From the NCBI RefSeq assembly GCF_025698545.1, contig NC_068570.1, positions 3,162,001-3,226,000 on the forward strand: a stretch of DNA of 64,000 bases, in the 5' to 3' direction. This document shows, piece by piece, positions 21,811 through 32,606 of the stretch (position 1 is its first letter; every line of letters starts with the position of its first letter). The notes beneath the pieces are model-generated. The model saw only the letters and a program-made list of their open reading frames with translations, was not told the origin of the DNA and did not search any database. The position numbers were made by a program, and so were the translations under genes. The DNA is from Gossypium raimondii (Eukaryota; Streptophyta; Magnoliopsida; Malvales; Malvaceae).

Positions 21811-24482
21811 TGTAACAGCCCGATTCCGGGCCTAGTCGGAACAGTGGTTTCAGGACCGCAAATCTGACAAGGGAAAATATTATTATTATATTTTTATGAT
21901 CTAAAATTTCACGGAAAAATTTCGTAAAGATTTCGTTCGAAAATTTCGACGTTTGGGCACTCAATTTAGTCAAAAAGACTAAATTGTAAAAAGTGCAAAA
22001 GTTGAGTTCTAGATGTTAGAAGTGTCTAATTGTTATGAAATTATAAATTGGTGGTCCTTATATGGTAATTAGACCATTAGTTAATTGATGGACAAAAATA
22101 GACATAAGAAATGAGTGAAATAGATTTTTTTAAATGGGGGCATTTTAGTCATTTAGTAATAAAAAGAATTAAAAAGGGAAAAAGATGGCAAAATGTGCTC
22201 ATCTTCTCCATGGTGAACGAAATCAGCAAGGGAGAAACCATAGTTAGGGTTTTTTAAGCTTCCCAGCTCAATAGTAAGTGATTCCAAGTCCCGTTTTTAA
22301 TGTTTTTTACGTTTTTGGAGTCCAGATAGCTTAATTTAGCTTATTCTAGCAATAATTTAACCTAGGGTTTATATTTGGAAAAATACCCATAGGTGAAAAG
22401 TGTTTATTTTGATGTTTTATGGTGGAATGTGAAGCTAGAAATTATGTTAAACAACTTTTGCTAAGCGATTTTAAACGAAAACGGGTAAATTGACATAATC
22501 GGTAAAAATAGTTAATGTTCAAAAGTATGTGTTAGAGTGAGAATTTGATGTTGCCATAGAAGGGAAAAGTGTTCAGCATGTTGTAAAACATAAGAATAAG
22601 AGATGAAATTTAATTTCCGAGCTTACAGACAAAAGTGTAAATATTCAAAAGTTTGGGGGCAAATTGTAATTTTTCAAAAATTTGGGTGGAGGACTATTTT
22701 ATTAAATTTGAACATTAAATGAGTTAAATGTGCTATTATAGATTAAGAAAGACGAGAAGACTACCTCAAACGGGGAAAAGAGAAGATAGTGGAGTAAATT
22801 GCAAAATTACGATATTTTGCACCGAGACAAGTAAACATGTGAAATAATGCATATTTTTTATATTATTTGGTATATGTTGAGATTTATTTGAACATAAAAT
22901 AAATATTTGGCAAAGATTCTAAAAATGTGGTTAAGTTGGGAAAAGTGGTAAAGTGTTGAAAAACACGATTTCCGGTTGAACACTCGGAATAGGCCGGATT
23001 ACATTAAATGTGAAAGGGGTTGCTAAGTGCTGATTCCCCGATTCATTGGTGGTTGCTAAGTGCTGATTCCACCATATCTTAAATGTGAAAGGGGTTGCTA
23101 AGTGTTGATTCCCCCGAGGGGTTGCTAAGTGTTGATTCCCCAAATCATTGGTGGTTGCTAAGTGCTGATCCCACCGTATCTTAAATGTGAAAGGGGTTGC
23201 TAAGTGCTGATTCCCCGACTCATTGGTGGTTGCTAAGTGCTGAATCCACCGATAACGGATAACATTCCGAGTGTTCAACGAGGAAATTGGAAAGGTGAAT
23301 ATTTATATATGGTGGACAAGTTTATGGGAGGAATATTGGGTTTGATACTTAATCAACCCATATGTAAGATGGGAGGAAATATAAAAAATACAAAAGAACA
23401 ATTTAAATATAAAACTGTTTTGAATAATAACAGTTGGGCAACTTTGAAAAATCACCATAAATGGTGGAAAATGAATTAGAGGTTGAATAATATATGAAAT
23501 TGAAGCTGGATGAGTCTATTTTCATATGAAATAACTATAGCAAGAAAAAGAGTTGTATATTTGGGAATATTTGAATTTTATTGAGACAGTGTTGGATTGA
23601 TTTCGAAATCCCTGTTCCAACTTTAGAAAATCACAAAAATTGTAAAAAATAATTATGGCATGAAATTTATATTTTGGATTCCTTAATGAGTTTATTTTAA
23701 TAAAATAAACAAGAAAATTTTGAATTCTGTACAGGGAGTTAAGTAAATTTTAGTAAGGAGAGGTCAGAACTGTTGAGCAGTGAAACAGGGGAATCTTTAG
23801 AGAATAAACTGTACTAATTGGCCAAACAAAAAATTATGAAAATTTTATGGTGGAAAGGTATATGAATCTAGTTTTGGGTAAAATTTACGGAACTTAATTT
23901 GGATCCCTGTAGCTCCAGATAAAAATAAATTAGTGACCATGACGCAGAAAAACAGCTTGCTGGAAATTGAACAAACAATGAAATTTATGTGTGATTAAAA
24001 TTATGTTACTATGTAATCATGTGAGGAATTTATTTGTTGGTCATATGTTTACTTACTAAGCTATATGCTTACTCGTTTTTATTTTCCCTTGATTATAGTG
24101 ACATCAATCAGCTCGAAACTTGGACGACGTCAGATAATCATCCACACTATCATCAACTTTTTGGGTATTTTGCAATTAATACTTTGGAAACATGCATGTA
24201 TAGATGACTTTATGTAATGGGGTATAAATATGTATATATTCAGTATTGTTCGGTTTAATATGTTGGTGTTTATTAATGGATAAATTATGTCTGAACATAT
24301 AACTGTAATTGGTTGGAAATATTGAAGTTGTTTGAAATTGTCTTTGAAAATTTGCAGGGGGTTTTATGTAAAAATAAGCAGAAATGCTGCCGAGATTTTA
24401 TAAATTTTTTTTTATAAGTGTTTGAGTTCTAGTAATACCTCATACTCTGTTCCTGCAAGGAACACGGGTAAGGGGTGTTACA
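21811..24482 (+). repeat. solo gypsy LTR with 5-bp target duplication CTTTT
   Basis: It starts TGTAACAGCCCGATTCC and ends GGGGTGTTACA, with perfect 7-bp inverted ends. CTTTT lies directly on both sides (21806-21810 and 24483-24487). No internal retrotransposon sequence exists, so it is a solo LTR left by recombination between two LTRs. It contains a minisatellite (23020-23255), a roughly 0.5-kb conserved block (about 23420-23960) and the TTACTAAGCTATATGC zone (about 24053). Confidence 0.93.
23020..23255 (+). repeat. minisatellite in the solo LTR (7 core copies)
   Basis: Seven copies of the core GTTGCTAAGTGYTGAT alternate between GGGG-prefixed (ending TTCCCC) and GGTG-prefixed (ending TCCACC) units. 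Spacing is about 25-40 bp within a higher-order pattern that includes AAATGTGAAAGGGG. The 115-codon minus-strand frame across it is a product of the repeat. Confidence 0.9.
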
Positions 24483-24568
24483 CTTTTGTTGTAAGTACTA
24501 CAAGGATTTAAATTTATTTTCTTTAAATGTTTATAATTTTAGTATAGAAATCATTTATGATAGAAATG

Positions 24569-24599
<31 letters not shown>

Positions 24600-25946
24600 C
24601 AAATGATTAAATTGTGAAATTATGAAATATGTAAAGAAAAGTATAGGTGAAGAATATGAAATGATATAACTGTTTGAATACTAAGTAATGATGTTGTGAA
24701 AGAAATATATGTGTGAAAAAGGTATTATACATGTGATTTATTTATTAGGACTAAATTGTGAAATAGGGAAAATGTGAAATATTTTTCAAGACATATATTT
24801 ATTATTAAAAATTTGTACTAAATTTGGTTCTAATGCCCAAATAGACATAATTTAGAGCTACTAAGATATTAATAGCATGCTATTAAGAGACCTTAGGGCA
24901 CTCTCAGATTATTAGCACATTCATGCTCTTTGTATAGCACCTTAGTGCTCTTTGTTCATTAGTGCATAATAATGCACCTCTGTATTTGTTTTATATATCC
25001 GGTATGTTCTATAAAAGTCTACTATGGGCTAAGGATATGAAATGTGAACAAAAGTGAATCATCAAAGTGTTGTGGTAAGTTTAGTAACTGTCAAAGGGAA
25101 GTTAAATTTTGTTGAAGTAAGGTATAGTTGTAGACATTTGCATGTGTGTAAATATGTATTAATTGGATAAGTTTAAACATTATGTTATGATTCATTTACC
25201 TATTTATTAATTTGTAGTGCTTACTAAGCCTTCACCTACTTAACGCGTTTATTTCAACGCATAGGTACAGTTAGACTTGAAGCGCTAAAGTCGAGCTAGG
25301 AGATCTCTCATTTCATCACATCTCCAAGAGCTACAAGAGTAGGTACTATATTTTGAGTTAAAATGACATGTACATAGGTAGACCAAATGTGTTCCCAAGT
25401 GTCAGGGACTAAAATGCTAACTCTTAAAACTTTATTTATTTTGGTATTTTAAATTGAAATATTTTAGTTCGATATGAAATGAATTATTGATAGTCATATA
25501 TATGCTTGCAATTGTGGTTTGATAATGCAATAATTTGGTTGAAGTGGAGTGGTTTTTGAATTGCCTTAAGGTAACTTGAAATAGTTTTAAGTGTTGTAAA
25601 GAAACAAAAACTTTGCAAGGGATTTAACAAAGTTTTCAACTGATTTTTAACAAAATTTGCCTGACCTAGGCTTTGAAACTTAAAATTTTCAAAACAGATT
25701 GTAATTTTGGTATCGATATCACTCTTGGTATCAATTTCAAAAGCAAGGTACCGATACCATCATCAAATTGAATTTTTGGAGTTTCAAACTGCCATTTTGG
25801 GATTGATTTTGTGCAGAGGTATAGATACATTTCTCACTTATCAAATATAGATGCACCCTCAAGAAATTTGTATCTCATTTTCAAATATCATATAAACCAA
25901 GCTTCATTATCATAGATTTAGTTACATATCATATTTATACTATAGC

Positions 25947-28618
25947 TGTAACACCCCTTACCCAAGACCGTTGCCGGATTCGAGCATGAGGCGTTATCTA
26001 ACTTAACTTACTAGTTTGGAGTATAAAAATTTGCTTTTAGAATTAATTTCACTATTCACAACAAAACCGTCCACCTGCGCGACTGTCACTAATTTAATTA
26101 TAAATCGAGTTGTGAAACTCGAAATTTAAATACGTAAATTTTTCCTGAAACTAGACTCATATTTCTTCTTACCATAAAATTTTTAGAATTTTTGGTTTAG
26201 CCAATTAGTACGGTTTATTCATTGAAGACTCCCCTGTTTCACTGTCCGACGGTTCTGACCACCACTCACTAAAAATAAATTATCTCAATGTACAGATTTC
26301 ATATGGTGTTTCTACTTGTTTCTATAGAAAATAGACGCACTAAGGAATCTATAAATATAAATTATGAATCATAATTCTTTCTGTATAATTTTTAATGAAT
26401 TTCTAAATTCAGAACAGAGGACTTCAAAAATTATTCTGACCCTGTTTCACTAAAATTCAAATATCTCAAAATATAAAATTCCTTTGCCTACACCGTTTCT
26501 TTCATGTAAAAATAGACTTAATAAGCTTTAATCTATATATCATTCACTCTCTAATTCTGTTTCTGCTATTTTTGGTGATTTTTGAAATTCACATCACTGC
26601 TGCTGTCCCAAAAACTGCTTCTTTGCAAATTTTTTTTTTACTTTTTATAGTTTCTTTGTTTTCATTACCATTTAAGCATACATAACACCAAAACATATTC
26701 TTTACTAACCATTTCAATAGCTAATCTTTGGCCATATCATATGAACATACTCAAAATGAATAAGTCTCTATACATGCCATAACTTTAAACGTTTTGAAAT
26801 CATATAATACCGAAATGTCTGTTGATAGTGTGATATGAGGCTCCGACGATCCCCAATTCGAGCAAGCTCAAAACACTATAAAACAAAGGAAAGGAAGAAA
26901 GGTGTAAGCTACTAATAGCTTAGTAAGTTACATGTAAACAATAAGTGCTCATTTAATAATTAACATATAACTTATCAATACATTTCTTAACAATTTCAAT
27001 CACTTACACATGCACAATCTTACCAATTCACTTGCACATACATTTACACACTTAACCTTTATCACATATGCTCATTCTTTCAAATGTACCTGTATACACA
27101 CTTCATTTCATGTTCACTTTAACTCATTATTAATCTCGTTGAACACTCGGATATACATGGATACGTAGAGAATTAGAACATAAGTGCCACACTGATATGT
27201 AGCCGAAGCTACCACTGATATGTAGCCGTAGCTACCACTGAAATGTAGCCGTAGCTACCACTGAAATGTAGCCGAAGCTATCGCTGATCAATAACACTGG
27301 AAATGTCCACGGGCCTGCTCACACAAGCTGTCAGGTATCCGCAACACATGCTAGATCACCCAGCAGCCGGGACTCACTGTAACACTGTAACACTGTAACA
27401 CTGGCCTCTAGTGACATGTCACTTGTATCCACTTCTATTCCTAAGTTCAACCGGGAATTTACACTTAACACTTTATTTTAAACACTTTATCACTTGAATA
27501 ATTCATGAATAATTTTCCTTGCACATTCAATATTAATTCACATATCAAATATAATTCACAATTTATAAAAATATAACTATTATTTACACGTAACTTACCT
27601 TGGATGCAAAACGACTATTTTCGTAAATTAGTCGATAACCTTCTCTTTTCCCCGATCACTTCCACTATTTCTTCTTTCTTGATCTATATTAACACAATTT
27701 AATATATTTTTTCAACATTCCATTCAAATACAATTCATACACAATATTTTGGCAAATTTACATTTTTCCCACAACTTTTCAAAAATGACACTTTTGCCCC
27801 AAAGCTCGTAAAAATAATATTCACTAAATTCTTAAATTCCAAACCTCACTAAATCATATTTCATGCTCATAACAGCTCTCAATTTCACAAAATCACAACT
27901 TTATGCACACTTTACTATCTTTCACAATTTAGTCATTTTTCAACATTTTTATCGAAATTTATCTAGTAAAACTCGTAATTAACACTTCAAACATTCATTA
28001 TCTAACATCACTCATCAAATTACAACTATATCATGAATGGGTAAATTTTTAAACTTTAATTCCATTTAAAATAAATGGTAGAAACATGACATTCAAGCTT
28101 CAATAAGCATAAAAATACGAAAATAATTAAAAACGGGGCAAGAAATCACTTACAATTGAGCTTAGAAAAATCAAGAACCCTAGCTATGGTAACATGTAAT
28201 TTTTGGCAGCAAGCTCCAATTTTGAAGAAGATGAACACTTATTTTCATCTTATTTTGTCTTTTATTCAATTTTGACAAAAATGCCCTTGACCCATTTACT
28301 TAGATATTTTTCTAGAATTACCCTTATGTGTCCATAACACTAATTTATGGTCTATTTGCCACATAAACGCTTCCAATTTCATGCAATAATTCAGTTAAGT
28401 CACTTAATCACTAACTAGACACACTTTGCATTTTTTTTTCTCAATTTAGTCCTAAAAATTCAATTTGGCACTAAATCATTAAAATTTCCTATCCATATTT
28501 TCACACAATATTTCAATCAATCGGTAATTAATAAAAAATTATAAAATTAAATTATTTCACTTCGAATTTGTGGTTACGAAACCACTGTTCCGATTAGGCC
28601 CTATTTCGGGCTATCACA
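25947..28618 (-). repeat. solo gypsy LTR (minus) with 5-bp target duplication ATAGC
   Basis: On the plus strand it begins TGTAACACCCCTTACCC and ends GGGCTATCACA. On the minus strand it therefore starts TGTGATAGCCCG and ends GGGGTGTTACA. ATAGC flanks it directly on both sides (25942-25946 and 28619-28623). No internal element sequence remains. Its length, 2672 bp, happens to equal that of the solo LTR at 21811, but the order of internal blocks differs. Here the conserved 0.5-kb block (about 26120-26640) lies between the LTR end and the TTACTAAGC zone (about 26915). Confidence 0.92.
27185..27295 (-). repeat. minisatellite in the second solo LTR (about 4 x 25 bp)
   Basis: Four copies of a 25-bp unit with the core ATGTAGCCGWAGCTACCACTG. 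A short run of CACTGTAA units follows at about 27376-27400. Confidence 0.88.
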
Positions 28619-28623
28619 ATAGC

Positions 28624-29577
28624 CCTAATAATCAATTACAAACTCAAAAATGTATATACAAATTAATACATCAAATTATGCTTGTGACCAAACAGGGAAT
28701 TAAAGCTACTAATATGTCTTGACCCAACAGAGAATCCGAGATAATGTGTCCTCAACTCAATTGGGAATTAAAGAACTCTCCTCTCAATCCAACATAGAAT
28801 ACAAGAGTCAAATAAAATGCGCCAAATGCTAATTGTACCAAAGTGCTAGAATAACTCCCGACCCCTATAGCTCTAGAGAACTATCAAATAATGTGTGCCG
28901 AACACTAAAAATTTTTTCAATGCAAACAAATCTTATGACATATCAACTATATTTAAAAACTTTCGTTTAATAAAGCATTTTCACAAATTAACATTATCAA
29001 AAAATATATCATTCATTATTCCCAACTAATTAATATGGAATCACTTTAACACACATTAACCATTTTAAATTCATCAAATCATAGTAAATCATTTCACATC
29101 AATAATTCATCATGAAACCACAATCAATGACATACCATTCTCAATGCCATCAAACCAAACAGTGCATTATATAAATATCATTAAACCATCATTAATAATT
29201 CTTTAACACATATTTTTAACACAAGGTAAATTTTATTATTTATTATTTTATATTATTATTTATTTTATTATATATATTTAAACTCAAGCACGACTTAACA
29301 CATTATTAAATATCTAACATTAATCAAAATTTCATTTAAGTTAAAGGATACAGATAACACTTATCCTAAATCAAATGAACCAACTATTTCATCCATTAAA
29401 CATATATTATTCACAAATCATCGTATCAATCAAATATCAATAATAAATTCTCTAATCTAAACTATTTAATTAAGTCTTATAAAGAAAATGAATTAGGTTA
29501 GTACAAACTGTAACTGTCTTGTGTACTTTATTTTTCGAGGTTCCGATTATCTTTTTAGCTCATTACATTAGTATTTT
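28624..29577. other. intergenic repeat debris
   Basis: 28660-28890 has diverged repeats of a CAACAGGGAATTAAAG-like phrase, resembling LTR minisatellites of this family on the minus strand. The rest is AT-rich. No gene is seen. Confidence 0.4.
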
Positions 29578-29730
29578 AGGGTGTATTTGGATGGGCATTG
29601 TGTTTATCTGCAGTTAGTATAAAAATAACGGTGACGGTGAGATTAGATACTATAACAATATTGTAGCGTAAGATAAAAAAATAAACTAAATACACCGTAC
29701 TACACCCCACTGTCTATCCAAACTTACCCT
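29578..29730. mobile_element. 153-bp MITE
   Basis: The left end AGGGTGTATTTGGATGGGCA and the right end (complement of AGGGTAAGTTTGGATAGACA) are inverted repeats, with a GTAGCGT/CACCGT-rich middle. The layout resembles small hAT-like MITEs of dicots. I found no convincing target duplication. Confidence 0.6.
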
Positions 29731-31007
29731 TAGCTTGACTTGAGTTCTCCGGCACATGAGAGTTAAGCTTTCTTTCACTATCTAACAACAATTGAACATA
29801 GCTAGTTTCCCATTACATTTTCTCCTCTGCCTTTACCCACGTCTTTCTCTCTATTTTCTTCTCTCCAAACCTTTTCTAATTTTGTCAAATGGAGACAAAA
29901 AATTTAGCCCCCTACAGCCGGTTAATGCTTAGCATTCGAGTGGGTTTGTTGTCATTAAATAATAATGACACTTGGCACATCAACTTAATCTTATTACTCT
30001 CGACGACATCTAGCCATTATCTCTTAATTATTCTTTAAAATTTATTTCATAATATCAAATTTCTCCACTTAGTAATCGACTCAAGTTTAGCTTCCACTAA
30101 CTTGGGCAAACTGTCTTTTAACTCCATTTTTATATTATGGTACAATTATAGTTAAGCCCCTCCAAGATTACCAAAATCTCAATTTAATTTACTAAGTTTT
30201 CTGTCCTTCAGGGTTGCAATTTTGGTTACTTCTAGCAGGATCAAGTTGATTCGGATATTTTTAACAATATCTAGGTGGTTGCTCCACCTAGGTTGTTGGT
30301 AATACTTTTTTAGGCCAAATGGTTGACCATATTGGTTGTAAGCAACATAACCCTGATATTATGCGATTACTTGTTGCTAATAATATTGCTCCTGATTAGA
30401 ATACTCCCCCTAACAGTGTTGGTTATCTCCATACTGGTTAGAACACTAGTTTTGGAAACCCTTTTTGTATTTGAACTTTTTTTCTTGCACTTTTGAAATG
30501 TTCCTAGCCAGTCAAGCTATAGCTTCTTCCTCAAATTCCCACTAACAACACTAACTATTATAACAATTAAGTAACGCAAAGTGTTGGGGTAAATTGTGAT
30601 GGTGGCTTACACCATGTATAGTGCAAAAAGCCACTGAGACTAGAGGCCTAGGATGATGTTTTAGCATAACGATGGCCAATGGTTGATCTTGTATCGTGTC
30701 TCTTCCCTTGATCTTTGAAAAGAGAGGTGTTTATAGAGGGTGGTTTAAAGTTTATTTGTCGTAAAATGATTGTCTTATTAGTAGAATCAAATTTAGACAT
30801 AGGTTAAGGTATGACATTGATGTATCTTCATGAGAGATTGGTGTGCTTGGAAAGTTGAGAGAATTAATAAAATTCGATTTGAGGTTGCATCTATCCTTGA
30901 TTGAATTATGACGTTGCTTTTCATAGTGTGGGGTATCCAAGTACGGGGTGCTTATTATGTATAACAATAGTAAATGAACTTTTAAATAATCTCATTTCAC
31001 TAATATG
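29731..31007. other. intergenic, with a Gln/Tyr-rich coding relic around 30240-30500 (-)
   Basis: Most of it shows nothing recognisable. On the minus strand of 30240-30500 one frame with a few stops reads a Gln/Asn/Tyr-rich stretch including YVAYNQYGQPFG and YYQQPRWSN. That looks like a relic of a low-complexity retrotransposon gag or similar protein. The family is not identified. Confidence 0.3.
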
Positions 31008-31010
31008 TTA

Positions 31011-32218
31011 AAAGGGCGTTTGGTTCACAGAATGTAATATCACTTCTAATTATAGGATCACTAAAATGTAAAATTTTTTAGTACATTATCGGGTATGTTA
31101 CATTACTTTATTTGGTTCATCTAATTGAAATGTATTTTTTTTGTTATTTATTTGATAAAATATAAAATTAACTAAAAGTGCATTTTACTACTATAAAATT
31201 TGCATTTTGTTTTTCAGCATGAATAAAGAAAGAACTTGAAACAATTTTAGAAATCATTAATATACAAATTAATCATACACACTTGAAATTTAGTTTTTCT
31301 TTTGAAGGATCAAATAAACTTTATATGTGATATAAATTCAAGGTATAAAAACCAAGTGTTGGTACATTATTTTAAGATTGTATAAATTGGAATAATTAGA
31401 GAAATTTTAAGCTACAAAACTATTAGTCACAGAAAAATAACCCAAGCACATTGTTTAAGAATAAAACAGGATGACTGGAAAAAACAACTTTTGGGCATTG
31501 ATCAACCCATACCAAAAATTGAATGCAACTATCACTATAATTACCATGAAAAATTAAACACAGATATTTTAAATTTTATCTTAATTATGGAAAATATAAT
31601 ATATATATATATATATATATCAAATAAAAATAAAAATCACATTCTTTTCCTTTTTAATAAAGATTATTATTTAATACGATAAAATATATGATGAAATTTT
31701 TTAATTCTAAAAGTGAAGTTAAGAAAGCTGATTGAGTTCTAGCTCGATTGGTATCGATATTATTGTCTATACAAGAGGATACAGATTAAGGCGTGCTGAA
31801 GTGCTTTTATCATCCTATTGAAGAGTTGGAAGGAATTATAGATAGTTAAAAGTAATTTGTATTAAAAAAAAAAAGAAAGAAAAGTGAAGTTAAGAAAATA
31901 CCATGAATTTTATTTCTATTTTTATATATTAATTAAGTATACTTATCATCTCCACCATATCGAATAATTATCTTTTAAATAAATATGTTTTATTTTATTC
32001 AAGGGTAAAACTGACCAAATTTTTTTTTAATTATCATAGAATGAAAATTACCCAAAATATAATATTACCTAAGGAAAAGTTGATAATAAAATGACTATAT
32101 TTTTATATTAAGCTGGAATCTCACAAAATCTCAGATTACTTGAAGTAAACATCTCTCAATATATCTTAGATTCCAATTATGATAAGATAATTAAACATCA
32201 CATAAACCAAACATGCTG
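31011..32218. mobile_element. possible PIF/Harbinger- or hAT-like non-autonomous element
   Basis: The left GGGCGTTTGGTTCACAG and the right (complement of CATGTTTGGTTTATGTG) are imperfect inverted ends. The trinucleotide TTA flanks both (31008-31010 and 32219-32221), as in PIF/Harbinger insertions. A SINE sits inside. There is no transposase. Ends are approximate and three matching bases are weak evidence. Confidence 0.4.
31727..31879 (+). mobile_element. SINE with 18-bp target duplication
   Basis: The 18 bases AAAAGTGAAGTTAAGAAA lie immediately left (31709-31726) and again right (31880-31897). Between them is a roughly 150-bp unit with a pol III box A-like TAGCTCGATTGG (31740-31751), only a weak box B, and an A-rich tail (31863-31879). 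A long perfect target duplication, A tail and box A together indicate a tRNA-derived SINE moved by a LINE. Confidence 0.8.
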
Positions 32219-32606
32219 TTAGATTAATCCTTGAATTGCTTCAAATTGGTAACAAAATTCTGCCGGTTTGATTTTAATATCAATCAATACCGATGGTACC
32301 AGTCTGTATCCACAAATACTAGTAGTCAACACCATTAAATGTGTTTCATTGGTCATTTGCAACTCTACATTTGGGTACAACAAAATTCAAGCTGCTCTGC
32401 ATTCTTCAAAATTGTTCAAATGCCCCACATTTGAACCCACAATAACATCATTCATATATATAGAATCATTTATATTTATATATGTATAGACCCTGCTAGA
32501 ATTTTCCAAATTTTCAACACCATCATAAAAATAAATAATAACACAGAAGCAACAAAAGATGGCATACTTACTAATCTAAGAGTCCTCCTTCCATTCCTTG
32601 TTGTCC

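Larger units (their letters stand above)
20766..25400 (+). repeat. probable older gypsy LTR, split by a solo LTR
   Basis: The left part begins TGTAACATCTGCG like the other gypsy LTRs here. The part right of the nested solo LTR has the usual 3' zone (GTGCTTACTAAGCC at about 25218, then a GAGCTAGGAGATC stretch near 25300). The two halves (20766-21805 and 24488 onward) would join across the CTTTT duplication. The true right end was not found, so 25400 is approximate. The family is inferred from layout only. Confidence 0.4.

Noticed and set aside
23020-23255. CRISPR-like repeat array
   Set aside because: Direct repeats alternate in a plant LTR, spacers are short and not unique, and the nuclear plant context rules out CRISPR.
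22931-23278. 115-codon minus-strand frame with NQHLATP repeats
   Set aside because: It is the translation of the solo LTR minisatellite. Repeat phase, not selection, keeps it open, and it resembles no protein family.
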